DNA from: Oscillospiraceae bacterium
Lineage (GTDB): Bacteria > Bacillota_A > Clostridia > Oscillospirales > Oscillospiraceae
Direction of reading: 5' to 3'
Assembly: GCA_015067895.1 (NCBI GenBank)
Contig: SVLP01000022.1
Location: 1 to 41,426 of the forward strand
Length of the DNA: 41,426 nucleotides
A program made the position numbers and the translations under genes. Shown here piece by piece: positions 22,925 through 31,095 of this stretch (within the stretch, counting starts at the first letter, position 1; every line of letters starts with the position of its first letter). The notes below the pieces were generated by a model. It was not told the DNA's origin and searched no databases. It saw only the letters and a program-made list of their open reading frames with translations.

Positions 22925-23680
22925 ATGTCCAATTACAGCATCCATTTCAGCCCCACCGGGGGTACGAAGAAGGTGGCCGACATTCTGGCCCGGGCCCTGG
23001 GGGGCGCGTGGCAGGAGGTCGATCTGTGCCGGGAAAAGGAAGCGATGACCCTGACGGGGGAGGATCTGTGTCTGGTGAGTGTCCCCTCCTACGGCGGGCG
23101 GGTTCCTTCGGTGGCAGTGGAGCGGCTGCGCCGGATCAGCGGCGGCGGAGCAAAGGCGATCCTCGTCTGCGTGTACGGCAACCGGGAGTGGGACGACACC
23201 CTGACGGAGCTGCAGGATGTGCTGGAGGAGCTGGGCTTCGTGTGTGCGGCGGCGGTGGCTGCCGTGGCGGAACACTCCATGTTCCGGCAGTACGCCGCAG
23301 GCCGTCCCGATGCCGACGATGCCCGAGAGCTGACCGCCTTCGCCGGAAAGCTCCGGGAGAAGCTGGCGGGCGGCGTTTTCGGCTCTCTGGATATGCCCGG
23401 CCAGCACGGGGACTACAAGCCCTACGGCGGCGGTGCCTTCAAGCCCGAGGCGGGTGACGGCTGCACCGGCTGCGGCCTCTGTGCCGAGCAATGCCCCGTG
23501 GGTGCCATCGATCCGGAGAACCTGCGGACGGTGGACAGGGACAGGTGCATCAGCTGTATGCGCTGCATCGCCCTTTGCCCCGAAAAAGCCCGGGCCGTGG
23601 ATGCCAATGTGATGGCCGCCGTGGCCCAGCGGCTGGAGCCGATGCTGGGCGGACATAAGGAGAACCATCTGTATCTGTAA
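22925..23680 (+). CDS. EFR1-type flavodoxin-ferredoxin fusion protein
   Basis: 251 residues. N-terminal flavodoxin-like domain (FSPTGGTKKVADILARAL, the FMN-binding TGGT loop; SVPSYGGRVP; CVYGNREWDD), then two [4Fe-4S] clusters CTGCGLCAEQCPVGAI and CISCMRCIALCPEKA. GGGAGGAG precedes ATG. Such proteins shuttle electrons between flavin and ferredoxin partners. It is divergent from the AKR-ferredoxin gene, from which it is separated by a 165-base promoter region; a redox link is plausible but not shown. Confidence 0.9.
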   Translation: MSNYSIHFSPTGGTKKVADILARALGGAWQEVDLCREKEAMTLTGEDLCLVSVPSYGGRVPSVAVERLRRISGGGAKAILVCVYGNREWDDTLTELQDVLEELGFVCAAAVAAVAEHSMFRQYAAGRPDADDARELTAFAGKLREKLAGGVFGSLDMPGQHGDYKPYGGGAFKPEAGDGCTGCGLCAEQCPVGAIDPENLRTVDRDRCISCMRCIALCPEKARAVDANVMAAVAQRLEPMLGGHKENHLYL

Positions 23681-23688
23681 CGAAAAAC

Positions 23689-23715
23689 GGGCGGCTCCCT
23701 CGATGGAAGCCGCCC
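23689..23715 (+). terminator. hairpin after the EFR1 gene
   Basis: GGGCGGCT (23689-23696) pairs with AGCCGCCC (23708-23715), nine bases after the stop. There is no T run directly after, so termination is likely but not strong. Confidence 0.5.
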
Positions 23716-23802
23716 AACATATTTATCATATCACACTTGTTTTCCTCTGTCCATTCTCAGTTTCTCCAACTTTTTGCACCGATTCTTATGGAACATCCCA
23801 TC

Positions 23803-23831
23803 TTGAAAAATCCCATTCCCGGCTGTATGAT
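23803..23831 (+). promoter_or_regulatory. promoter of a gene-less transcription unit
   Basis: TTGAAA (23803-23808), 17-base spacer, TATGAT (23826-23831). It reads into a segment with two very short frames and a strong terminator. Confidence 0.7.
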
Positions 23832-23857
23832 GAAGATACAAAAAAGGAGTGAGTCCA

Positions 23858-23943
23858 ATGTACTAAGCAAACTCCCAATCAACAAAATCTATAGAAAGCA
23901 AGAGGTTACGTAAATGATAGAACCCAACAACGTGATGGAATGA
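23858..23943 (+). other. two mini-ORFs (2 and 9 codons) with ribosome binding sites
   Basis: AAGGAG at 23844-23849 is correctly spaced for ATG TAC TAA (23858-23866), a two-codon frame. Downstream, AGAGG (23901-23905) precedes ATG at 23914 opening the nine-codon frame MIEPNNVME, whose TGA (23941-23943) lies in the terminator stem. Such a setup, promoter plus minigene plus terminator, resembles a leader or attenuator without its structural gene. No further gene is in 23681-24078 apart from these and hairpins. Confidence 0.4.
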
Positions 23944-23990
23944 CCCTCGACAGTCAGAGTGATTAGCTGACAGCGTCGAGGGTCATTTCA
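23939..23990 (+). terminator. strong two-tier terminator hairpin
   Basis: Perfect 13-bp stem AATGACCCTCGAC (23939-23951) with its complement (23975-23987), enclosing a GTCAG/CTGAC inner pair, followed by TT. A second small hairpin with six T residues (about 23998-24020) follows. Confidence 0.75.
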
Positions 23991-24044
23991 ATTTACGTCG
24001 TCCCGAACGGGGCGTTTTTTGTTGTCCGGGACTGCCCCCTTAGC

Positions 24045-24076
24045 ATTCCCCCAGACCTTGCGGTCTGGGGGGAATT
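24045..24076. terminator. hairpin at the end of the CoADR gene
   Basis: ATTCCCCCAGACC (24045-24057) pairs with GGTCTGGGGGGAAT (one bulged G) around TTGC. It precedes the minus-strand stop at 24079; T run is weak on the minus strand. Confidence 0.55.
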
Positions 24077-24078
24077 GT

Positions 24079-25767
24079 TTACTGATCCATACCACAGGCC
24101 AGCGACGCTTCCACCAACGCCCGGTCGTTCATGACGGCGTCGTAGAACCGGAAGCCGCCGGCGAAATTCCAGGCTTCGAAGCCGTAACCCTCCAGAATCC
24201 GGGTGGCGATATAGCTGCGCAGGCCGCTCTGGCAGATGACATAGACGGGCTTGCCCGCTTCGATCTCGCCGATTCGCTGGCGCAGTTCGTCCACGGGGAT
24301 GTTCCGGAAGCCCTCGATGTGGCCCCGGCGGTACTCGCCCTCGGTGCGGGTATCCAGCAGGGTGACGCTGCCGTCCCGGGGCAGCTCGGCGGCATCCGAC
24401 AGATGCCACTGCTTCAAGCCTTTGGAGATGTTGTCGATCATAAAGCCCGCCATGTTCACCGGGTCCTTGGCCGAGGAATAGGGCGGCGCATACGCCAGAT
24501 CCAGATCCTTCAGCTCCGTCGCCTTCAGACCGGCGTGGATGGCGGTGGCCAGCACGTCGATGCGCTTGTCCACGCCCTCGTAGCCCACGATCTGGGCACC
24601 CAGGAGCCGGTAGGTTTCCTTCTCAAAGACCACCTTCATGGTCATCAGCTTGCCGCCGGGGTAGTAGCCCGCGTGACTCATGGGGGACAGGATCACCGTA
24701 TCCACATCCTGCCCGGACTTCCGGGCGTTGGTCTCATTGATGCCCGTGGTGGCGGCGGTCATGTCGAAAATCTTGATGACGGAGCTGCCCTGGCTTCCCA
24801 GATATCGGCTGTCCCCGCCGCAGATGTTGTCGGCGGCGATGCGGCCCTGCTTGTTGGCGGGGCCCGCCAGGGCGATGAGGGCATCCTCCCCCGTGACATA
24901 GTGCTTCACCTGCACGGCATCGCCCACGGCGTAGATATCGGGGACGGAAGTCTCCATCCGGTCGTTGACCAGGATGCTGCCCTTCATGCCCAGGGCCAGA
25001 CCGGCCTCCTTGGCAAGCCCGGACTCCGGAGTCACGCCGATGGCCAGCACCACCAGGTCGGCGTGGAGCGGGGCGCTGTCCTTCAGCAGCACCTCGATGC
25101 CGCCGTTTTTCTCGGCAAAGCCCGCCACGCTGTGGCCTAGGGCCAGCTGTACGCCGTGTTTGCGGACTTCGGCATGGATGAATGCGGCCATGTCGGCATC
25201 GAAGGGATTCATCAGCTGCTTCGGCCGCTGGACGATGGTGACCTCCAGCCCCAGCTCCCGCAGGTTCTCGGCAACCTCCAGACCGATGAAGCCGCCGCCC
25301 ACCATCACGGCAGCTTTCGGCTTGTTCCGGTCGATGAACTCCCGGATCCGCAGGGTATCCTCCACGGTGCGCAGGGTGAAGAGCCTGTCGCTATCCATCC
25401 CGGGCAGGCTGGGCCACAGGGGCTTTGCTCCGGGGGACAGGAGGAGCTTGTCATAGGCTTCTTCAAAAACCCCACCCGTTTCCAGATTTTTCACGGAAAC
25501 GGTCTTTTTTTCGGGATGGATGGCGGTGACCTCGTGGCGCACCTTCATATGGATCCGGAATCGCCGGAAAAAGCTCTCCGGGGTCTGGAGGGTCAGCTCC
25601 TCCGCATCCTCGATGACGCCGCCGATGTAATAGGGCAGGCCGCAGTTGGCGTAGGAGATATAGCCGGAACGCTCAAACACCACGATCTCGGCCTGCTCGT
25701 CCAGTCTGCGGATCCTGGCGGCTGCCGTGGCTCCGCCCGCCACGCCGCCGACGATCACAACCTTCAT
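24079..25767 (-). CDS. CoA-disulfide reductase / NADH-dependent FAD oxidoreductase with C-terminal rhodanese domain
   Basis: 562 residues. FAD/NAD(P)-dependent fold: GGVAGGATAAARIRR (FAD site), NCGLPYYIGG with the redox Cys at about 42, GGGFIGLEVAENLRELG (NAD site), and IYAVGDAVQV. The last ~90 residues are a rhodanese domain with active Cys in ICQSGLRSY. Such CoADR-Rhd fusions reduce CoA or polysulfide disulfides with NAD(P)H and are linked to thiol balance and sulfur handling. ATG at 25765-25767 has GGTGGAG five bases upstream; the GTG at 25773 is in frame but poorly placed. It is overlapped by the upstream rhodanese gene. Confidence 0.94.
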   Translation of the reverse strand: MKVVIVGGVAGGATAAARIRRLDEQAEIVVFERSGYISYANCGLPYYIGGVIEDAEELTLQTPESFFRRFRIHMKVRHEVTAIHPEKKTVSVKNLETGGVFEEAYDKLLLSPGAKPLWPSLPGMDSDRLFTLRTVEDTLRIREFIDRNKPKAAVMVGGGFIGLEVAENLRELGLEVTIVQRPKQLMNPFDADMAAFIHAEVRKHGVQLALGHSVAGFAEKNGGIEVLLKDSAPLHADLVVLAIGVTPESGLAKEAGLALGMKGSILVNDRMETSVPDIYAVGDAVQVKHYVTGEDALIALAGPANKQGRIAADNICGGDSRYLGSQGSSVIKIFDMTAATTGINETNARKSGQDVDTVILSPMSHAGYYPGGKLMTMKVVFEKETYRLLGAQIVGYEGVDKRIDVLATAIHAGLKATELKDLDLAYAPPYSSAKDPVNMAGFMIDNISKGLKQWHLSDAAELPRDGSVTLLDTRTEGEYRRGHIEGFRNIPVDELRQRIGEIEAGKPVYVICQSGLRSYIATRILEGYGFEAWNFAGGFRFYDAVMNDRALVEASLACGMDQ

Positions 25768-25769
25768 AT

Positions 25770-26087
25770 TCACTCCACCTTTCCACGATAGGCGGCGATG
25801 CCGCCGATGTTGGTCACATTGGAATAGCCCATCTGCCGAAGCTGCTGCACCGCCTGACGGCTCCGGCCGCCGGAATGGCAGTACACATACAGGGGCACTT
25901 CTTTATTCTCTGCGACTGCGCGCACGTTGTCAATGGTTTGCAGGGGGATATTTTTGCTGCCGGGGATGCGGCCCTCCCGGTACTCCTGGGGCGTCCGCAC
26001 ATCCAGCAGGATGGCTCCCGGGGTATTACGGTAATCGGTCACGCCCCGGTTGATGTCTGGCTGTCTGAAAAAATCGAAGAAACTCAT
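25770..26087 (-). CDS. rhodanese-like domain protein
   Basis: 105 residues, a single rhodanese domain: TPGAILLDVRTPQEYREGRIPGSKNIP and the active-site loop YCHSGGRSRQ with the catalytic Cys. GGAGGTG lies before ATG (26085-26087). Its TGA overlaps the start region of the CoADR gene, so the two are coupled and probably share substrate flow, persulfide or sulfane-sulfur transfer. Cytosolic; no signal peptide. Confidence 0.9.
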   Translation of the reverse strand: MSFFDFFRQPDINRGVTDYRNTPGAILLDVRTPQEYREGRIPGSKNIPLQTIDNVRAVAENKEVPLYVYCHSGGRSRQAVQQLRQMGYSNVTNIGGIAAYRGKVE

Positions 26088-26157
26088 GATTGCACCTCCT
26101 GGTGTACTGATGCTTGGTTTGCGTAAGTGATACAATCGCTTCCCCCGGGGGGAAGCT

Positions 26158-26326
26158 GGCAGGAAATCGGCTCTTCGGAACCGATTTCCTGACTGAAGAG
26201 GAATGCGGGTGAGAATGTTTGATTTGGAGAAACGCCAAGTCCTGCTCCGGTTCGGCATCTCCTGTTCAGCCCAGGCATAGGTCTGCCGCATTGTAGCAAT
26301 TCTTGGGTTTCCACCCGCATTCCTCT
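26158..26326. repeat. hairpin plus 130-bp inverted-repeat element
   Basis: AGGAAATCGG and CCGATTTCCT form a hairpin (about 26161-26190). AGAGGAATGCGGGTG (26197-26211) is inverted perfectly at 26312-26326, bounding a 130-base element without coding frame. A further CTCTCCCGACCCC/GGGGCC repeat follows at 26322-26372. The 304-base gap 26088-26391 holds only these. Confidence 0.7.
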
Positions 26327-26391
26327 CCCGACCCCTTCGGGGCCACCCTCTCCCCGGGAGAGGGGTTTGGTGCAGCACAGATATAGCAACA

Positions 26392-27138
26392 TCAGCTTCT
26401 CGCCATGCCGTCCACGCTGAGCACCACGCCGGTGATGTAGCTGGCCTCGTCGGAGGCCAGGAAGACGAAGGCGTTGGCGATGTCCTCCGGCTGGCCCAGA
26501 CGGCGCAGGGGGATCCGGGCGATCATGGGATCGATGACCGACTTGGGGACGGCCTTCATCATGTCCGTCTCGGTGATGCCGGGGGCCACGGCGTTGACCC
26601 GGATGCCCTTGGGGCCCAGCTCCCGGGCCAGGGATACGGTCAGGCCGTTCACCGCAAACTTGGATGCGGGGTAGGCAAAGCCGCTGGGCTGGCCGGAGAT
26701 GCTGACCATGGAGGAGGTGGAGAGGATGACGCCGCTCCCCCGCGCCACCATGCACTCGGCGGCGGCCCGGGTGGCGTTGAACACGCCCTTCACATTCAGA
26801 TCCATGACCTTGTCGAAGGTGTCCTCGGTGTAGTCCATAAAGGGTGTGCTTTCGGACACGCCCGCATTGTTCACCAGGATGTCCACGCAGCCGTATTTGC
26901 CGGTGGCCTCCCGGAAGGCTTCCCGGACGGACTCCAGGCTGGCGAGATTCGGGCTGATCCCGGCCACCGTGGCCTCGGGGTACTTTTCTTTTAACTGGGC
27001 GACGGCCTTATCGGCGGACTCCCGGGTGCTGGCCGCCAGGATGACTGTGGCACCCTCCTTCAGAAACTTGTCCGCGGTGGCAAAGCCGATGCCGCGGCTT
27101 CCACCGGTGATGATCGCAACCTTGTTCTTCAGTCTCAT
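26392..27138 (-). CDS. short-chain dehydrogenase/reductase (BaiA-like)
   Basis: 248 residues. Classical SDR set: TGGSRGIGFA (NAD(P) loop), NNAGVSE, catalytic Ser in STSSMVSI, YPASK (Tyr/Lys), APGITETDM. The pattern AQLKEKYPEATVAGISPNLAS and the overall order resemble BaiA 3alpha-hydroxysteroid dehydrogenase of bile-acid-transforming Clostridia, but general 3-oxoacyl-ACP or sugar reductases share much of this. ATG at 27136-27138 has AAGGAGG upstream; the longer frame to 27279 lacks a site. Adjacent to an HD-domain gene transcribed the same way. Confidence 0.9.
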   Translation of the reverse strand: MRLKNKVAIITGGSRGIGFATADKFLKEGATVILAASTRESADKAVAQLKEKYPEATVAGISPNLASLESVREAFREATGKYGCVDILVNNAGVSESTPFMDYTEDTFDKVMDLNVKGVFNATRAAAECMVARGSGVILSTSSMVSISGQPSGFAYPASKFAVNGLTVSLARELGPKGIRVNAVAPGITETDMMKAVPKSVIDPMIARIPLRRLGQPEDIANAFVFLASDEASYITGVVLSVDGMARS

Positions 27139-27209
27139 AATACGCGCCTCCTTGCTTGATCTTTGTGACCATAGGATACACGATTTTCTGAGTCTTTTCC
27201 GTGACGATA

Positions 27210-27893
27210 TCACCCAGCGGTGATGCTCTCCTCCAGGAGCTTCCGGCCTACGGAACGGCTCTGGGTGACCTCCCGCCACAGGGCTTCGTAAAAGTCAGCG
27301 GCAATTTTCCTGCGCTCCCGGGCCAGCTCGGCCCCCCTGGCGGTGAGGAACCGGTCATAAAGCCGCTCCAGCTTGAAATGGTATTCCCGGAAGAAGGAGG
27401 GTTCGGTATCGTCCGTACCGTCCGAGATTGACCCGTCGGGAAGCACCCGGTAGATCGGCTCCTCCACCTCGCCCCTGTACTGGAGTGTCCGTGCGATGCC
27501 CAGGGCCCCGGTCACATCCAGCTTGTCCGCATCAAAGAGGATCTTCGCCTCCACGGACACGGGCGGGTCGTTCTTCCGGAACCGATGGGTGCGGATGCAA
27601 TCGCAGACCCGCTCCGCAAATTCCTCCTCGCATCCCAGCCCCCGCAGAAACCGCCCCGCCTTCTCCGCCCCCACCCGGGCATGGCAGAGGGAAGGCTCCG
27701 CAAACTGCTCCTGCCGCCCGATGTCATGGAGCAGACAGGCCGCGATCAAAACATCCCGATCCACATTCTCCTCCCTCTCGGCGATCTGCAGGGCGTTGTA
27801 TAGAACACGGTAGATATGCTCCACATCGTGTGCGCTATCCGACATACAGGTGTGCATATAGGCATCGATGCGGGTGTAGGTTTGGTGGGTCAT
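27210..27893 (-). CDS. HD-domain phosphohydrolase
   Basis: 227 residues. H..HD pattern: SAHDVEHIYRV (H22-H26 region), LLHDIGRQEQF (H56-D57), and DADKLD with the last Asp. Resembles the YpgQ/YedJ-like group of metal-dependent phosphohydrolases that act on nucleotides or small phosphates. AAGGGAG precedes ATG at 27891-27893, with TATAAT at 27923-27928 on the minus strand. Substrate unknown; fuller context does not help. Confidence 0.88.
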   Translation of the reverse strand: MTHQTYTRIDAYMHTCMSDSAHDVEHIYRVLYNALQIAEREENVDRDVLIAACLLHDIGRQEQFAEPSLCHARVGAEKAGRFLRGLGCEEEFAERVCDCIRTHRFRKNDPPVSVEAKILFDADKLDVTGALGIARTLQYRGEVEEPIYRVLPDGSISDGTDDTEPSFFREYHFKLERLYDRFLTARGAELARERRKIAADFYEALWREVTQSRSVGRKLLEESITAG

Positions 27894-27922
27894 GCGGTCA
27901 CGCTCCCTTCCTGTTTGGTTTG

Positions 27923-27928
27923 ATTATA
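27923..27928 (-). promoter_or_regulatory. -10 element of the HD-domain gene
   Basis: Perfect minus-strand TATAAT, 30 bases before the start codon. A -35 hexamer at normal spacing is not convincing. Confidence 0.5.
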
Positions 27929-28081
27929 CACCCATTCCGCCCCGAAAGCTATTCTCAAATGTCTCCGGTTATGGTATGCGGAACACAAAAGACAGCGAGG
28001 TGCATCCCATGATCTCCATCGCCGTGTCCCGCAGTCCCTCCACCACCGGCAAGCGGTCAGCGATTCCCTGCCGCACCATGC

Positions 28082-28112
28082 AAAAACCACCATGCTGCGG
28101 CATGGTGGTTTC
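28082..28112 (-). terminator. terminator of the second AKR gene
   Basis: AAACCACCATG and its complement CATGGTGGTTT around CTGCGG; T run follows on the minus strand. Directly after the stop at 28121. Confidence 0.9.
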
Positions 28113-28120
28113 TCAGTGAT

Positions 28121-29299
28121 TCAGAACCTGGCGAACCGGGCCAGGAGCTTCCGGATCGTGCGGTACAGGGGCCCCTCCAGCTCCTTCTGGGCGTCCCGGA
28201 GCTTTTCCCGGATGGGGAGGTGCTGGGGACAATGCTTCTCACACTTGCCGCAGCCGACACAGTTGGAGGCGGCGGTGGAGTTTTTGCGGAGCATGGTGCA
28301 GATCACATAGTCCACGAAGCCCCAGAATCTGCCCTCCTGATACCGGCGGTTGAAGGCGGCGAAGGTGCCGGGTATGTCCACATTTTTCGGGCAGGGCATA
28401 CAGTAGCCGCAGCCGGTGCAGCCCACCTTCATTTTGGAGTTGATGGCGGCCACCACCCGGCGGAGCATGGCTTCATCCTCTGCCGTCAGCTCCCCCACCC
28501 GGACGGCGGAGGCGGTGTGGATGTTGTCGCGCACCATTTCGTCGGAGTTCATGCCGGACAGCACCACCGTGACTTCGCTCTGGTTCCAGAGCCACCGGAA
28601 GGCCCACTGGGCAGGTGTGTGTTTGATTTTGTAGCTTGCGAAGATCTGCTTCGCTTCCTCCGGCAGCCGGCTGACCAGCTTGCCGCCCCGCAGCGGCTCC
28701 ATGATGACCACGGGGATGCCCTTGCCGTGGGCGTGGTGCAGGCCCCGGCGGCCCGCCTGGGAATGCTCATCCATGTAGTTGTACTGGATCTGGCAGAAGT
28801 CCCAGTCCCATGCATCGAGAAGACGGCAGAACATATCCGAGTTGCCGTGGTAGGAGAAGCCCACCTGCCGTATGGCGCCGCTGGCCTTCTTTTCCGCGAG
28901 CCATTCCCCGATGCCCAGCCCAAGCAGCCGGTTCCAGGTGTCGACATCGGTGAGCATATGCATCAGATAATAGTCCACGTGATCGGTACGCAGGCGGCGC
29001 AGCTCCTCCGCGAAGAGCTTGTCCATGGATTCCCGGCTCTTGATGAGGTAGTGGGGCAGCTTGGTGGCGATGTACACCTGATCCCGGAGGTGATTGCGCT
29101 CCAAAATCTCGCCCAGGGCGGCCTCGCTGCCGGGGTAGATGTAGGCGGTGTCAAAATAATTGACGCCGCCCTGGACGGCGGTCAGGATCTCACGCTCCGT
29201 CTCGGCCATGTCGATGCGTCCCGCCTTCATGGGAAAGCGCATACAGCCAAAGCCCAGGATCGAAAGCCGGTTTCCGTATTTGTCCGTGCGGTAATTCAT
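28121..29299 (-). CDS. second aldo/keto reductase with C-terminal ferredoxin
   Basis: 392 residues. AKR barrel (LGFGCMRFPM, FDTAYIYPGSE, TKLPHYLI, YYLMHMLTD, FSYHGN, MEPLRGGKL) and the C-terminal clusters CTGCGYCMPCPKNV and CVGCGKCEKHCPQ. The same architecture as 21650-22759 but a distinct paralogue. ATG at 29297-29299 is preceded by AAAGGGGGC; the long upstream frame is ignored. Divergent from an XRE-type regulator gene with separate promoters. Confidence 0.92.
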   Translation of the reverse strand: MNYRTDKYGNRLSILGFGCMRFPMKAGRIDMAETEREILTAVQGGVNYFDTAYIYPGSEAALGEILERNHLRDQVYIATKLPHYLIKSRESMDKLFAEELRRLRTDHVDYYLMHMLTDVDTWNRLLGLGIGEWLAEKKASGAIRQVGFSYHGNSDMFCRLLDAWDWDFCQIQYNYMDEHSQAGRRGLHHAHGKGIPVVIMEPLRGGKLVSRLPEEAKQIFASYKIKHTPAQWAFRWLWNQSEVTVVLSGMNSDEMVRDNIHTASAVRVGELTAEDEAMLRRVVAAINSKMKVGCTGCGYCMPCPKNVDIPGTFAAFNRRYQEGRFWGFVDYVICTMLRKNSTAASNCVGCGKCEKHCPQHLPIREKLRDAQKELEGPLYRTIRKLLARFARF

Positions 29300-29326
29300 A
29301 GCAAAGCCCCCTTTGTGTTTGAGGAC

Positions 29327-29355
29327 ATTATAGCGCAGGAATCGGGCGGATGCAA
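29327..29355 (-). promoter_or_regulatory. promoter of the second AKR gene
   Basis: Minus-strand TTGCAT (29350-29355), 17-base spacer, TATAAT (29327-29332). Confidence 0.75.
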
Positions 29356-29418
29356 CCAAAATGCATTGTGTGCGATCAAATCATCCGGAGCCAGGCACAC
29401 TGGTCTACGAAGCGCAGG

Positions 29419-29447
29419 TTGCCCGGTTCCTGATTTCATGATATGCT
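29419..29447 (+). promoter_or_regulatory. promoter of the XRE-type gene
   Basis: TTGCCC (29419-29424), 17-base spacer, TATGCT (29442-29447), 24 bases before ATG. Confidence 0.65.
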
Positions 29448-29470
29448 GTCCCCGGAAAGGAAGTGTTGCC

Positions 29471-30055
29471 ATGAATACCTATGTGACCGGAACCACCATC
29501 AAACAGCTTCGGGAAGGGCGGCGCATGACCCAGGCGGAGCTGGCGCAGCGCCTTGGCGTCAGCAGCAAGACCGTCTCCAAGTGGGAGACGGCCAAGGGTC
29601 TGCCGGATATCTCCCTGCTCCAGCCCCTGGCCCAGGCCCTGGGCATCTCGGTGATCGAGCTGATGAACGGTGAGCCCATCGTCAACAAAAACGTCTCCGC
29701 CAATCTGCACCGCTCCAAATTCTGCGTCTGCCCCATCTGCGGCAACGCCATCCACGCCCTGGGCAGTGCCTTGGTGAGCTGCTGCGGCATCACCCTGCCC
29801 CCGCTGGAGGCGGAGGCAGCGGACAGTGACCACGCCGTGACCATTGAGCGGGTGGAGGACGAGCATTTCATCACCGTTCACCACCCCATGACGAAGGAGC
29901 ATTTCATCTCCTTCCTGGCCTTCGTGACCTCTGACCGGCTCCAGCTGGTGAAGCTCTACCCGGAGGGCGATGCCCAGACCCGGCTCCAGCTGCGGGGGAT
30001 GGGAACCCTCTATTACTGCTGCAACCGGCACGGGCTGTTCAAAAAGAAGATCTGA
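29471..30055 (+). CDS. XRE HTH protein with desulfoferrodoxin-like domain
   Basis: 194 residues. Residues 5-65 are an XRE helix-turn-helix (IKQLREGRRMTQAELAQRLGVSSKTVSKWETAKGLPDISLLQPLAQALG). Residues 80-194 hold CPICGNAIHALGS...CCGITLPPLE, a metal-binding segment like that of desulfoferrodoxin or rubredoxin-type domains (C87, C90, C104, C105). Such DNA-binding metal-sensing fusions are common in Firmicutes and are predicted redox or metal sensors. Divergent from the AKR gene, its possible target. AAGGAAG before ATG at 29471. Confidence 0.88.
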   Translation: MNTYVTGTTIKQLREGRRMTQAELAQRLGVSSKTVSKWETAKGLPDISLLQPLAQALGISVIELMNGEPIVNKNVSANLHRSKFCVCPICGNAIHALGSALVSCCGITLPPLEAEAADSDHAVTIERVEDEHFITVHHPMTKEHFISFLAFVTSDRLQLVKLYPEGDAQTRLQLRGMGTLYYCCNRHGLFKKKI

Positions 30056-30059
30056 CAAA

Positions 30060-30090
30060 ACCCGGAATTGGTGCGGAACCAATTCCGGGT
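30060..30090. terminator. hairpin terminator between the XRE-type and hydrolase genes
   Basis: Perfect 13-bp stem ACCCGGAATTGGT (30060-30072) with its complement (30078-30090) around GCGGA. The flanking genes are convergent, so it can serve both. Confidence 0.85.
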
Positions 30091-30094
30091 CATT

Positions 30095-30898
30095 TCATCT
30101 TTTCAAAAACGCCAAAACCGCTGTGTTGAAGGTCTTTTCCTCCTCATACACGCCGTGCCCCCACTGCTCGTACAGTTTCAGCTCCGCGCCGGGGATCCGT
30201 CCGGCGATCTCCCGGGATGCCTCGCCGCCCAGGGCCCTGTCCTGCCCGCCGCCGATGACCAGAGTCTCCGCGCCGATCAGGGGCAGGGCGTCATAGGCAT
30301 CGTGGGTCAGGCAGGCGTTGGCAAGGGCATAAAAGCGGTCATAGGACTTCGGCTTTGTCAGGGCGCCGATCAAAGGGATCATCCATCTGTTCCTGCGGTA
30401 GTAGCCCTCGGAATAGAGTCGGCGCAGGTTGCTGTCCAGAAAGCCCGCGTGGTCGCCCTTCCGGGCCAGGGAGACCCATTCCCCGATGGACTCCTCCAGA
30501 ATGGGATTGGGCCTGGCGCAGGTGACGGTGAGGATCAGCTTCCCCACCTTTTCCGGAAAATCGATGGCCAGCCACTGGGCGATCATGCCGCCCATGGACA
30601 CGCCGAGGATGTCCGCCTTTTCGATGCCCAGCTTCTCCATGGCCAGCGCCACGTCCCGGGCCATGTCCCGGGTGGTGCTGCCCTCGTCCACGGGAGCCTT
30701 GCGGCTGAAGGCCCAGACCGTGAAATCCTTCGAAAACGCCCGGTACATGGCCGCCATGGGCAATGCCGTGCCCTTCACCGTCCGCAGGCCGTCCCCCAGT
30801 CCGGGGAGCATCACCAGTGCCCGTTTTCCTGTTCCGAAGCGGATATGATCCATGGCGCCGTCACGGAGGGTGACGGTGCCGTTTTTTGTGTGCAGCAT
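30095..30898 (-). CDS. alpha/beta hydrolase
   Basis: 267 residues with the nucleophile elbow GVSMGG (S101), the oxyanion-type region LPGLGDG near residue 31, and the catalytic His in EQWGHGV close to the C-terminus. No signal peptide. A cap region (about 125-200) rich in Arg/Tyr. Typical of small cytosolic esterases, lipases or C-C hydrolases; substrate unknown. ATG at 30898 is a reasonable start behind a GGAGGG site. Confidence 0.9.
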   Translation of the reverse strand: MLHTKNGTVTLRDGAMDHIRFGTGKRALVMLPGLGDGLRTVKGTALPMAAMYRAFSKDFTVWAFSRKAPVDEGSTTRDMARDVALAMEKLGIEKADILGVSMGGMIAQWLAIDFPEKVGKLILTVTCARPNPILEESIGEWVSLARKGDHAGFLDSNLRRLYSEGYYRRNRWMIPLIGALTKPKSYDRFYALANACLTHDAYDALPLIGAETLVIGGGQDRALGGEASREIAGRIPGAELKLYEQWGHGVYEEEKTFNTAVLAFLKR

Positions 30899-31018
30899 AG
30901 GTATCCCTCCTTTCCTTTATGATACGATATCCGCCGCCCATACGCAAGGGGATCGCCGAAGCCGGACGCTGACAGGTTCACCAAAGCATCCCCGGAAAAC
31001 TGTGCGTTCTGCCGTATT

Positions 31019-31047
31019 TTGGCTTTTGGAGAAAATTATGCTATCTT
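31019..31047 (+). promoter_or_regulatory. promoter of the corrinoid methyltransferase operon
   Basis: TTGGCT (31019-31024), 17-base spacer, TATCTT (31042-31047). No cobalamin-riboswitch-like sequence was seen between it and the start. Confidence 0.6.
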
Positions 31048-31095
31048 TCCGGGGCTGTTTCAGGGATAATACACCTAAGAAAGGAGGGGATCCCC

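Noticed and set aside
27969..28079. 36-codon minus-strand frame between AKR terminator and HD gene
   Set aside because: No ribosome binding site and it starts in the T run of the terminator; perhaps a relic but not supportable.
30899..31095. possible cobalamin riboswitch before the corrinoid operon
   Set aside because: No B12-box-like sequence or suitable fold could be recognised in about 200 bases.
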